Origin: Blastomussa wellsi
Lineage: Eukaryota; Cnidaria; Anthozoa; Scleractinia; Plerogyridae
Length of the DNA stretch: 64,000 bases
Reading direction: 5' to 3'
NCBI GenBank assembly: GCA_947652115.1
Contig: OX393572.1
Location: forward strand, 11,977,923 to 12,041,922
A program made the translations under genes and the position numbers. Position 1 is the stretch's first letter; every line of letters starts with the position of its first letter. This document shows, piece after piece, positions 11,686 to 22,900 of the stretch. The notes under the pieces are model-generated. The model searched no databases. It was not told where the DNA came from and worked only from the letters and a program-made list of their open reading frames with translations.

Positions 11686-12042
11686 ATGTCTGGAATGTCT
11701 GCAGTTTGCCGTTGTTTTATGCTTCTTGCCCTGGTTTACTCAAGCCATTCATATAACCCGTTTGACGAGTTTGGTGTCTACTGCAAACCGGAAGCTTACA
11801 GCCAGCGAGTCAGCAAAAAAGGTTGTGATCCCAAATATGTCCGAGTGAAAGCCTGTCTCGGCACATGCGCATCATATGCGTATCCGCTGGACCACCCACC
11901 GTACTTCAAGAAATTCTGCGAATGCTGCAAACCATCAAGTACTCGATGGAAGGTGTTTGACCTACGTAACTGCGCCTCTGGGATCTCTACTTCAGTTCAG
12001 GTGGAAACGGCCGTGAATTGCAAGTGTTCTGCATGTACGTGA
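11686..12042 (+). CDS. Secreted cystine-knot protein, bursicon/glycoprotein-hormone-like
   Basis: 118 residues. Residues about 1-22 form a signal peptide (CRCFMLLALVYSSHSY). The mature part has 11 cysteines in the CTCK pattern: YC, GC, AC-LGTC-ASY, FCECC, NC, then the terminal NCKCSAC. The C-x-G-x-C and the final CxCxxC are the knot signatures. Eleven cysteines at this spacing fit the bursicon/DAN branch better than TGF-beta ligands. A splice acceptor (TTTCCTTTTAG, ending 11677) lies just 5' of the ATG, so the coding region is one exon behind a 5'UTR intron. The stop follows the last Cys-Thr. Likely a secreted hormone-like ligand acting through an LGR-type receptor (family knowledge). It converges on a second member at 14340-14717, a plausible dimer partner. 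Orthology to bursicon itself is not established. Confidence 0.85.
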   Translation: MSGMSAVCRCFMLLALVYSSHSYNPFDEFGVYCKPEAYSQRVSKKGCDPKYVRVKACLGTCASYAYPLDHPPYFKKFCECCKPSSTRWKVFDLRNCASGISTSVQVETAVNCKCSACT

Positions 12043-13039
12043 AAGGAAAAAGGCTTAAAAACTAAGACACTCGTTAGAGTGAGAGACCTGAATATTTGTT
12101 AGGCAATCTTTGATTACATGTACGGGAGTGCTTAGACTCAAATAGGATTTATTCAGTTAATAATGCTTCAAAATTACGTCCAGTGACTCAACAAGAATAT
12201 GCCATTCTAGTGTCACGCAAGCTTTGTGTCACACAAGATCTGGAATAATGGAAGCTATTGTAAATTTAAGGTAATTTTGGAATGAATTAAACCTCGAATC
12301 GAAACTGTGGTATTTCTGAGACTTGTTTGAACTGTAAATAGATAAAGTGTATTTGACTTCACTGGTAAATGTTTTGAGAATGTTTTAGCAAGAAATCAAA
12401 ATGCTTTGGAGCATCGACTATCAGCGAATAGCCAACTACACACTGAAAACCAATCAAATTAACCGATTCACAATAGGGTACATTGTTTGGCTCCGAGGAA
12501 GGGCTGACGCTGGAAACGACTTTCCAAATTCTTTACAGCGGTTCGGTTCATTTACCTTGACTATTAATTAAAAACAAAGTTGATAACAAGCTTCCGTTCG
12601 AACATGTTTAGAACCTTTGAAAAGAAAAACGGAATCTTATCACCACGCCCCAGCCTGATCACCATCTCGTTTCGCGCGCTTTTTTCTCGGCTTGCCACTT
12701 GGGAAGCGCGGTGACCAAATGGTCATGTCAGTGCACTGGACTCGGGGCGGTCTGGGTTCTATATAGCTCTGGTCACAGCCACCGTGCTCTCCACTGAGGT
12801 ATATTTAACAATTATTCCACGAGCGCACGTTCGATATGAGATGGTAGATAGCCAACGCGCGAGTGGAATAATTGTTTTACTAAAAACGCCCAAAAATATT
12901 GTACAAACATTGCAAAAATGCATTCTTTTACGCGTACACGTACCTTTTTGGTAGGTCAATTGTATATGAGCCCATATACCATTGCCTCTCAACCAATCAA
13001 AACCCAGAAATGCAATATACCATAACTAGTTTTTAATAA
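12043..13039. other. 3' flank and repeat debris between the two cystine-knot genes
   Basis: ATTAAA near 12286 could serve as a poly(A) signal for the upstream gene. About 12490-12570 (CCGAGGAAGGGCTGACGCTGG and what follows) is a decayed cousin of the PLE hammerhead terminus. About 12803-12880 has the AACAATTATTCC / GGAATAATTGTTTTACTAAAA inverted pair also seen at 33530-33600. Confidence 0.5.
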
Positions 13040-13491
13040 AAGACCTTATTCACGATAGCCGCCATGTTTGTTTTTACATCGTGATGCAAATTAGACACGT
13101 GATTTGTGAGGGGGCAAACAAGCCTAAATCGACTAATTTCAGCTGGTTTCTCGTCATGTCTGATAATTATTTTTATAGTCATGGTTTGGTTTTTGTTTTG
13201 CACTTTAAATACTCTAAGTTTAACGTAATTTTGGCACTTTTATAAAAAAGAAAATGGCTTACGTAGTTAACAAGTAAAGGTATCGAGTAGCTATTTCAAA
13301 ATAACCTTATAATCAAATCATTATTCCATAACTTGGCTCTCAAATGTGGCTTTACCGCAAATACTTCAATATTTAGACCGTCCGACTTTCCGAGAAACGG
13401 CATCATTTCAATGTTTGCCCCTGGCACACAACGTGGCTAATTTGCATTACAATATGAAAACCAACATGGCGGCTATCGTGAATATGGTCTA
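13040..13491. mobile_element. ~450-bp MITE, family B, copy 1
   Basis: The ends are inverted repeats (GACCTTATTCACGATAGCCG; GGCTATCGTGAATATGGTCT). Copies of the same family lie at 28494-28908 (reversed, one end lost) and 61857-62309 (full, 453 bp). The interior shares GTAGTTAACAAGT and CATAACTTGGCTCTC. There is no transposase, so it is non-autonomous. Confidence 0.8.
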
Positions 13492-14335
13492 TTGGGTATC
13501 GGCGAATTTAATATTTCTTGGCACTTCATGCTAAGGAAACTGGGATACGCTCACTATACCTCCATCTACCTTTCCTTACCACGGGAGTCACTTATGTCCA
13601 GGATTGAACTCAAGTATTGTTCAGTATTTTACTGTTTGCCCGTTGTTTTCACATGCCCTTCAAAATTACCGACAGTGCAGGTAACAAGGACGATCGAATG
13701 GCCTCCGCCCCAGTAATTTGACAACTTCTATCAGTTTATCTTCACTTTTTGCCGTTTCTATGTCAAACTGAAGTTTTTAACAAAAACAAGAGAATGCATC
13801 AAAAACAAGCAAATCAAGAGAATCGAACTAAAGAGTAAACGGAGAAATGAAATTGTCAAAACCTCCTTCACGGTTATGATTTTCTTCGTTTTAACTCGCT
13901 CCGAACCCAGTTGATAAAACCAAATTATAGAATTATTAATGAGTTTGAGAAAGTTGGTGAATGAACTGTCAAAACGAGCAAAAAGAGGAAAAACTGGGTA
14001 CTGACCTGCACGGCAGTTAAAAACAAAAAACAAGAGAATCAATTTGAACGGAAATATAATTTATTTTGAACATATATTTTCCCTGTAACATTTACTTTTC
14101 TACATTCACTATCTGACCCAGGAGCGTTGCGTGACGAGCCCAAATAATACAAAAGAATGCCTTCGACGGAAGAAAATGACCCTAAAGGACAAAAAATTGT
14201 TTACAACAGAAGAATGCCCCTTGGCTAGTTCTTAACTCAAATTCACGCAAGAATAAAATTAAATAAATCATAGTGTGGAACGTAAATGCTAAACGTCCTT
14301 TCGCGAGTAGAAGTACGACAATGCTTGTGTTCAGC
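13492..14335. other. Intergenic with repeat fragments
   Basis: About 13790-13960 carries pieces of the repeat found at 15120-15540 and 45230-45540 (AAACGGAGAAAT, ATTATTAATGAGTTTGAG) and a 24-bp remnant of the PLE terminus (CCCAGTTGATAAAACCAAAT, about 13906-13930). TTTATT near 14067 is a possible poly(A) signal for the minus-strand gene. Confidence 0.45.
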
Positions 14336-14339
14336 AGCA

Positions 14340-14717
14340 TCAACAAGATGTACATGCGCACTCGGTAGCAGTCTCAATTTCGTGAAAATACTCCACAAGC
14401 TTGGAGGGGTTGCTGTTATCTTGGCACCAGAGCCCCACGTCCACTTTTTCGGTTTTAATCTGTTGGCAGCAAGTGCAAGACTTGACTTGGTCATACTTGC
14501 TTCCGCTTGGCGTCGTAAACGACAGGCATGTCCCTAAACACGTGTTCACGGTCACTTCGCGTTCTTGACACCCTGTTACGCGAACGGGGAATGTGAAGCC
14601 TCTTCGGACACAATGTACGCTTTTCAACGCTGTCGTCATCGGGTTGGCCATCAGGCGAGACAATGAAGACAATACTACCAAGGACACGAGAAGAGACATT
14701 CTTTTAGTGTTTGCCAT
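14340..14717 (-). CDS. Secreted cystine-knot protein, bursicon-like (second member)
   Basis: I choose the ATG at 14717, giving 125 residues (MANTKRMSLLVSLVVL...), because it opens with a signal peptide of about 24-26 residues. The in-frame ATG further upstream (14804) would lie across the intron/acceptor. Minus-strand CTCTACACAG ends just before 14736, giving a 5'UTR splice acceptor 18 bases upstream, the same arrangement as the neighbour at 11686. The mature part has 11 cysteines: HC, GC, TC-LGTC-LSF, SCTCC, WC, ECACTSC and stop. GTCLSF...GSKYDQVKSCTCCQ resembles bursicon subunits closely. Predicted secreted ligand subunit. The genes are tail-to-tail, 2.3 kb apart between stops. Bursicons and GPA2/GPB5 act as heterodimers, so pairing is a fair hypothesis, not shown here. 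Confidence 0.88.
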   Translation of the reverse strand: MANTKRMSLLVSLVVLSSLSRLMANPMTTALKSVHCVRRGFTFPVRVTGCQEREVTVNTCLGTCLSFTTPSGSKYDQVKSCTCCQQIKTEKVDVGLWCQDNSNPSKLVEYFHEIETATECACTSC

Positions 14718-14937
14718 TTGTAGTTTTGGAATTAAGCTGTGTAGAGAAGAGAAAAAAATTGCTATAGTATTGTACTTGAAGTTTGGATAACAATATTTAG
14801 TCACATGTTTTGTGCAGAGTTTTCAAAGTTAGGTGTAATAATTCTGCCCTTTATTGTGTTAGTGAGGAAAAAACGTGCAAAAATACAATAGAAATTTTCA
14901 CACTCTACAAAAAATACCCGAATATTTCGGTGTAGTT

Positions 14938-15540
14938 TGGAGGTGATATATCAAACACGAGAGACTGTTTCATCGGGATATCCAAACACCGAGAAGAGAG
15001 TTGAAAATACGACGCGCAGCGGAGTATTTTTTAACGAACGTCGAGGTGTTTGGATAGCCGATGAAACACTGTCTCGAGTGTTTGATATGACTTTTCTCAA
15101 ACTCATTAATAATTCATCACGTTAAAACAAAGGGAATCAGAACCGCAACCGTGGTTTGGAAATGTGATCTTAATTAGCATAGATTTTCACGATTTTATTT
15201 TTCTCCGTAGTTTTAGTTTCGATTGAGAAGATATATCAAACACTCGAGACAGTGTTTCATCACATTTCCAAACATTTCGAAGTTCCTCAAAAATACTCCG
15301 CTGCGCCTTGTATTTTCAACTCTCTTCTCGATGTTTGGAAATGAACTTCGAGGTGTTTGGATAGCCGATGAAACACTGTCTTGAGTGTTTGATATATCTT
15401 CTCAATCAAAACAAAAACTAAGGAGTAAACGGAGAAATAAAATCGTCAAAATCTATGCTAATTAAGATCGGGTATCCAAACCTCCTTCACGGTTACGATT
15501 TTATTTGTTCTAACTCGATGAATTATTAATGAGTTTGAGA
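14938..15540. repeat. Two linked foldback elements (TATCAAACACTCGAGACAG family)
   Basis: About 14943-15090 and 15228-15408 are palindromes with arms ATATCAAACACTCGAGACAG / CTGTCTTGAGTGTTTGATAT around a centre containing TTGAAAATAC. About 15090-15180 and 15420-15540 carry an inverted companion (CTCAAACTCATTAATAATTC; TTAATGAGTTTGAGAAAG). Related copies lie at 45225-45540 and 61065-61130. Non-coding. Confidence 0.75.
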
Positions 15541-18500
15541 AAGTAGGTGAATGAACACTTTACAGAAAAAAATATCTTCTTCAAAAACTCTTTCCCAAGG
15601 CACTGAACATAGGGAAAGTAACAGGAAATCTGGTTTTGCTTCTTTCTTTTTTTTCTCTTACAATTTCTATCAGGAATTTCGTTTATATTTCAGACAGGAA
15701 GCACATATTCTGCCTACCCCTCACTGTCATGACCTTAGTACAGATTGTCATTACTGATCTCCATACACAAAGGACCCACAAAGTGTTAATAAATTTTATC
15801 TAAGACGGACACCTTTGGGAACGGCGCCCTCTGTCCGTCTTAGAGGTGTCCGGCTTATAGAGAGTTAAGATACAGTAAAATGGTTGAAAAAAGGAAAGAA
15901 TGGTGCAAAAGTAGCAATATCATTTATCCGTCTTGTAGAGACGTCGGTTAAGAGAAAGTGGACTGTCTAACTAACTATTTAATCACGTATTAAAATAAAA
16001 ATAAATAAACGACAATTCCTTGGTGATCATTCTATGGTCGTTACTTTAAGCTTTTCAAAGTTGAACTTTAGGAGCCGTGTCCCTCAGGCAGCATGTCCTC
16101 TTTTGGAGGGGTCCCTTTGCCGAGGTCCCAAATACAGAGTTTGTGTGTGGCCTAACATTGGTTTCACCTTACAAAAATATTAAATTCTGCTTCAGATTAT
16201 CCAATTTTCCCTATTTACGAGAGGAAGACGATTTTCTTAATACACGAGTGTAACTAATTCACGGGAAGTTAAACACGCCACATTTAAAAATTGTTTGCGT
16301 CGACAAAAGTTAAATATTGAAATAAGTAAATGCATTTTAATATTTGAACACGAGGTCCATCAAGGGGGGTCATTCCATGACAAATTTTTAAAATAATTAT
16401 TACAGTCCTGGCAACACATTATATACTGGGCTATACCGTTGGCGAAAATACTAACAGAAAAAATATTGAGAATATTGAATTTGATGGCTTAACGCCTTGG
16501 GCTGTCGTTCGTTCAGTATAGAACTTTATTTCCAGCAGAGGTATACAAATATTTGAATGTCCGAGGAACGCCTATCGGCGGATAAATTCAATCAGCCCGT
16601 TCAAATGATTTTAAATTTAAAACTAAAAGATATTCATTAAGTTTACATGAGAACTAAAATTAGTACGGTTTTAAATAATTTATAAACAAAACGAAGAGTG
16701 TTCATTACTTACGCTGTATCAACTTGTAAAGTCTTCTCTCGAAGGCAGTTGATCTCCAAGGGACTTGAATTCAAATTTCTTGTAGAAAATAGTTTTTCTT
16801 CAGCTGACACTGTCTTGTCTTGCTTTTTTTCTGGAGCACCTTTAAAAACTTTCTAACGTGTAACTGATTCAAGTTTTTCTGCGCTTGAAAAGAAGAACGC
16901 ACAATCGTTGCTCGCCCTTGTTGTTCAGTCTTCACGAATGAACTGCTTCGACCGTTGCACATTTACAAATTTACCCATTTAGTTTTGGAATATCTTGTTA
17001 CATCACTGATGGCTTGTTTGTAATGAGAGCTCGTATTTCACTAACCTTTTACCTGTCCGCAGGGCAGATTGATACCATAAGACATAACGAAAACAAGATT
17101 TAAGTTATTAACAAAGGAATGCCATGGAGCAAGCGAGCATAGGAAAACACTACCAAAGAACAAAAATTTAGCAATTCTTTTAATTCCACCTGCGGAAGCC
17201 TTTTTGTTTCATTTAAAAATCGTGTTATTTCGCGTGCGTACGTTTGATGTTAAACAGTAAACACTCAAGAGCTATTTAGCAACATACAAAAACCGCGTAA
17301 ACGATGTCTCGGGTTACTGGAAAGTCGTTTATTTTGGCGCGAGGGGGGATTTTACAACTGTCGCGTGAATTAACAACAAGGCATAAATTCCTTCTCGCGA
17401 CCTGGGATTTACGTCCGGTTCAAGTTCATTCACACGGAAAGGAATGGGGATTGTTTAGAAATTGCGGGAGAAAGAGAAAGAGAGAGAGAGCGCGAGTATC
17501 GGAGCGCAAACGGCCGAAGAAAACGTAGTTGCAAAAATTAATGGTTCATGTAGGATAACAGCATTCTCGATCCCAGTGCTCTTGTTTTGCGAATTATAAT
17601 ACGATCTGGGCTCGAGAATGCTATAAAAGAGGCACGCCTTGCCCTTCCCCCCTTGGATTATCTCTCCAGCCCCACCTCCTCCAAAAGGTTCCCTTATGCA
17701 AAACTTAATTGCTGTTCTTCCACGTGCACACCAGCGCTAGACCGGATGGTGCTAACAAAGGTTTCAAAATGAAGAGGAGTGTAACAAAACTATTTGTTAT
17801 TTGGAAAAATAACTAACAGGAGAAGTTATGGAAAGTGCCTTGGTTACACTACAGTACTGTTGCTCCAACTAAACTGAAGTATATCTCTGTTCCAAATACA
17901 ACGTGACTTCATTGGAGAGCGCAAAGGTCGCGCCACATTTAACCAAGTGGTGAGCAGACAAGCAAACCAGAGAGCATTAAAAAAGATAGTCGGAAACTAA
18001 TTTAATTAAGAAAATCCAAATGGCGTTTACCAAAGGCGTCAATGCCTCCCCCGCGCATTTTTTCCACCATTCGACGACAGAGCTCAGCGCTGCTCACCGC
18101 ACCTGTTTCGCACACCATTCACTGAAAGCTTAAAAATATCTCCACGTGGGAAAGATATATAACGTGTGAAACTTTCCGCTTGACAAAGAGCAATGCGTTT
18201 GGCGGAGTGTGGGCGCGCAAAGGTTAGCCCTATATTGACGTCAAAGGTAGATCTTACAAGCATGCCCTAATTTTGCAAACCGAGCAAATCTTGATGTAAC
18301 TAAACAAAAAAGTTTGCAACAGGTAACACATTTTGTGAACAAAGCAATCACTTATAAGAAGCCAATTTTCGGACATCCTCTAAATGAACAGACAATAAGG
18401 AAAACAAAAACAAGAAAGAAAAGAAGCAAAAATGAGGGCAAACTGAAATCAATGACGGAGCTGAGAAACATCGATTCAAACTTAAGAAAACACACTCCAA

Positions 18501-18600
18501 TTTCCACAAGAAACCTGCAGGAGTTTTCGTACCGACTGTGCGCCGGTCTAAATACAGTAAATGGTTTAAGCCTAGGAGAAACAGTTGATCCCGTAGTTTG
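15541..18600. other. Gene-free region
   Basis: Contains short inverted pieces near 15800-15860 (GACGGACACCT / GTCCGTCTTAGAGGTGTCC) and several ORFs of 60-95 codons with no recognisable family. The Arg/Lys-rich ORF at 17304-17528 ends in a GA-rich simple repeat and is not persuasive. Confidence 0.4.
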
Positions 18601-18640
18601 ATCTTCCGGGTGAGAGCAGCCCTTAAAAGGACTGTTGTTG

Positions 18641-18686
18641 TGACTGACGTTTCGACAACCTGAGCGGAAGTCATCATCAGAGTCAA
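18641..18686 (-). ncRNA. Hammerhead ribozyme, Penelope-type, family 2 terminus
   Basis: Read on the minus strand: stem I strand TGACT (18685-18681), core CTGATGA (18680-18674), stem II GAC-TT-CC, loop, GG-TT-GTC, core GAAA, two-base-pair stem III AC/GT with no loop, cleavage triplet GTC (18648-18646), and the returning stem I strand AGTCA (18645-18641). All canonical core residues are present. The extremely short stem III is typical of hammerheads in Penelope-like retroelements, which are thought to work as dimers. Flanking sequence (AACAGTCCTTTTAAGGGC, TCACCCGGAAGATC) looks like a repeat terminus. Activity is inferred from structure only. Confidence 0.72.
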
Positions 18687-18689
18687 GTG

Positions 18690-19875
18690 AAGAGTTGAAA
18701 CTGATATGATGTCTATGTCTCGTGCAGATTGAAAAAAACAGTACCCTAAATTTTTCAAAATCGCATTTGTAACCTGTCTCGATCTTATTCATCCTTAACC
18801 ATCCTTGTTCCTTTTTGGTTTAGTACAACCTCTGGTGTTTTTCTTCCTTAGTAAACTATTAGTTTTAGTTTTCCAACGTTTTAAGGGTAATTTGGCTCGT
18901 CACAAAAAATGACTCAAAATATCGTGACGTAGCGACGACTTCTGTAAAATGGACAGTTACTTCTGTCCCGGGGAAGGCGTTGTAGAGGTCAACTATGAAA
19001 AAAACAAAATCAATTCCTAGCCTAAGAATCGAGGAGTGGCCAGAGCTTTTAAAGTGCTTGGAGCCTGGAGCCCAGGCATCATTCTACTTCACGGAGCCCT
19101 GATATTATTTTGTGGCAAAACCTGGGGCCCTGAAAACGTTTGCTTCAGAGCCCGGAGCCCTGTTTTATTGAGGGCTCGGAGCCCTGACGCACCGGTTTTT
19201 TTGGCATTAAAGCGTTTCACAGAGAGCTCGCTATCCATTTTTAGGATCCCTAAAAGCTTGGTTGATAATTTTCTTATTTTTTGAATATACGTGCATTTTT
19301 TCTTTTGCATGATTTAATGTGAGGGAGGCGATGAATTCGAAGCACTGGAACGTAATCGTTTTAGCTACGGGCACAACCTACAACAGTGAAACTTACCAAA
19401 AACGTTATTTAATTCTATCGATACTACAGCATTTCACATAAATACTCAAACTCCAGGATGACCCATCGGCCACGACAACGACCGACAAATTCCAAATGAT
19501 GAAGTGAGTCTAGAGTTCGATACAAGCGCGGTGCTAAGCCACGCGCGCGGAGATGACACGACACGCGCGCGTTGCGTGAGTCCTTGATTTACAGGGCATA
19601 TCCTGTCTTTAAAATGTCTTTAGGAAGGTCACCTGATTTCCGGTATATTTCCAGCACGCGAAACGACGGGACACATTGACGCAGAAATTCTTAATTCCGT
19701 TTGGAAATTGTGGTTCTGCAATAAATTAAATAGGAACTAAATCAGTACAGAGATGGCCTTTCATGGGCGCATACATTCCTTTTGTTATTGAATGGTATTA
19801 TGTTACACTTACCCACTGAGTTGTGTTAGAGAATAGAGGCAAACGATGTTAAATATTTCTGTACGTTTAAACTCA
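18690..19875. other. Downstream flank of SART1, no gene
   Basis: About 19040-19190 has a degenerate GGAGCCCTG repeat. The rest has no recognised element. The overlapping minus ORFs at 18348-18792 run through the ribozyme repeat and are not genes. Confidence 0.45.
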
Positions 19876-19879
19876 TCAG

Positions 19880-19885
19880 TTTATT
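19880..19885 (-). terminator. Polyadenylation signal of SART1
   Basis: AATAAA on the minus strand, about 46 bases after the proposed SART1 stop codon (19931-19933). Well placed for the gene's 3' end. Confidence 0.6.
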
Positions 19886-19930
19886 TGTGAAGGATAAGGC
19901 AACGGGTCACGATTTGCCCTTTGTTTTTCT

Positions 19931-22900
19931 TCACGTTTTCGTGTACCTTTGGTGAACGGACGCGTTAGATCTGGGTACGACCTGATACACACATACACGG
20001 GGATTCGACGCTGTTTTGCAAGTAGAAGCGACGAAACAATATTTTGGATTTTCTTGGAGCGCATTGTTGTAAGCATAACAAAACAACTGTTACCCACCCT
20101 GTAGAGAAAGTTTGTCCTCCTCCGCTAAGAATAACAAATGGTGACTGAGCAGTTTTCTGCTTTTCAATGAGAAGCGCGGCGGTGTTCAATGGCGTGTCTC
20201 CGGAATTCATCTTTTGAAGCGCCTGTACAAAAATAAAAAGACAAAAGAGTTAAAACCTGCTCCGAAAGTGCGCGTATCTCATAAATGTCTTTGCTTCGAC
20301 GCTCCATGCCGGATAAACAAGCACCGTCTTCGGCAAATCTTCGTTGAATACTCGGAGGTTTTCCAACTATTATTATCCAATCAAAAACCAGCCCGAGCAC
20401 TCGCGACTTCTCCGAAAAAGTAGCGCGAGCATGAAGCAAGAAAAACGTCACGTCTCTTAGCAACGTCGGGGACGAGTACCGTGGGTTCAATCCATTCTTC
20501 GAGACAGTATGCTGCCTTTCGGTTGTTTAGCTTTCCCTCTAAAACTTGCGCGCAGGGAATCATGGTACTTGTACTCATCACGCGCACGACATCTTCGAGA
20601 CTTGGTGCGAAAAGTTGAATACAACTACCATGATTCCTTGCGCACAAGTCTCATAGAGGAAATCGGTCATTTGGGGCGCTCATTGCCCCATCTCACCGCG
20701 AAATGCTGACAGTAGCGACGAGCAATGATGGTGGCTGTATTTCTTGGCTAAATTGAGAGAGCTTTGCAGTTAAGAAGCGAAATAATATACTCATTCATCT
20801 TACCATCTCTTCCTGGTGTTTCTTGTTTCGCTTCTCTGACTTCATTTTGCCGGACGCTTTCCCGTGGAACTTGTGCGACATGAAACGGAAAGCCTGTAAC
20901 AGGAAAGTTAGGATATTCCGCACTAGACAGCAATTTCCATGACACCTCTCTTAACAGCACGCATCAAATAAGTCAGCTAGTCAAGACTTTCTTTATCGAG
21001 GGTAGCAGTAAAATAGTAACTAAAACACCAACAAGCCTGTAACCCTCCAATGAAGAGTAAAATGAAATAAAATTTGCTAAATGGACTGGAACCATAGGAA
21101 TGCAAAGAAACTGAAAAGGCGACATAACAGTAGTAATTCCAACTTGAGGAGCCGAGCCATCAAAGCAAAGTCTGTTCACAGCCAGTTTATCGCTTTAGCC
21201 ACCCACCCCTACATTCGTGCATTCCGTGGGCGCCAGAGGCCTTTTTCGTTTCCCGGTTAAAATCACTTTTCGAAAGCAACCGAAAACCCCTCAATCGATA
21301 TCGGACCTAGTGTACAATTTACAAATGGTGCACAGCCGGCTGAAAGCATGAACCAATTGTTTTATAACATTCCCGGTGGAAATGTACACCAAAAAAACCC
21401 GCGACAGAGCAAAAATATGGCCAAGCGATTTGCTCACGCTTGCTCTATAGGTCAGAACAATATAATATCGAGCTACCGGAGGTGGACACCTGGTGATGAA
21501 TTATACCACATAGTATAATAATGAGTACTAGCGCTCGGTTAGCCTGGGTAGCACTCTGGCTATAGCCTACTAAGCTCTCCGATTAGCCTACTATGCGCTT
21601 TGGTTGGCCTACATAGAACTCCGGTTCTCCTTCTCAGTTGTCACGAAGCCGTTCGGAACCTCTACTTTCATTGGATCTTGTTAGCACGAAGCTCTAGTGT
21701 TTTAGGGCTAGGGTCCATTGTTTCTGTTGTTTGCCATCATTTTCTCGGCCAATCCTGAGAGACGTTTCGAAGAGCTTCGTAGCGACCCATCCTTCTAAGC
21801 ACTTCGGTTGGCCTACATAGCACTACGGTTAGCGCAAGTTAGCTTTAGGTTGCTTGCGGTTAGTCTTTATATTTAATAGAGTTAGGGACCTGTAGCCAAA
21901 CAAATTGAAAATTTGGCAGCTGGTCTCGGTGGTGTAAATGGGGATGAGACTTCTTGGGGTAAGATTTTTTTACCTTAAAAATAAGAGGCAAGTGTGATTC
22001 ATACCTCATGTATGGTACTGTACGAAGTCTCGCACAAGAAAACCTCCAGCAGGTCGATATTATAATGTACCAACCTGCTCTATAGGCCACTTCAGAAAAT
22101 ACCATAATACTCTTTGTTTATCCCAAAATTTTGCATAAGCATTGTTTTTGTCTTCTCTTGAGACCATTGTAAGTCCCATGAGAAACTGGAAACAATGCGT
22201 ATGCAAAATTTTGGGGACAAACAAAGAGTATTATGGTATCTTCCTAAGTGGCCTATTGGATTTTATAAAAGATTTGAGATACTACGCGCGCTCTTGATGA
22301 GAGTATATAAACAGGGTTGTGATGTTTTAGTTTCGTGTGTATCGGAGGTTTGGGAGAATTCTTGAAAGTTATGCAAACCCTCGACTACGTCTCGGGTTTG
22401 CGTAACTGTCTCGAATTCTCCCAAACCCCCTCGCGTTTAGATGAGGTTATGTAAACACGGAAAAAGCACCTCTACTGCTTAAATGAAACACGCTTACGTA
22501 TACTGAATTTGATTGAGCGGCTCTGGTATCTACATACCAAACCGAATTCAAATGAAAATGTGCAACCAGAGAAAAGCGCGGGAAAAACATGAACCTTACA
22601 GCCAGCGCGGGAAAACATGCAAACGACGGTAAGACCGGGAAAACATGGAACCCAATCGCGGGCCGGAACTGAAATGAAGTCGGTGGAAAGAGCCAAATCA
22701 TCATTCTGAGTGGGTCAATCATTCCACACGAGTTTGAACCATCACTACGTTGCGCAAACACCCAAGACCAAAATTAATTACAGGTAAAAAGTGCAGTAAC
22801 TAAGCTGATTATCAGACCTCTTTTGGCGTAAGAGGGCGGCCATTATCATCAAAATATTCCAGCTTGATTTCCGGTTTGTATTCTTGTTTGTTCTTTGATG

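Noticed and set aside
18348..18792. Two overlapping minus ORFs of 136 and 146 codons
   Set aside because: They run through the hammerhead repeat in two frames and show no domain; their hydrophobic C-termini are read-through of AT-rich sequence.
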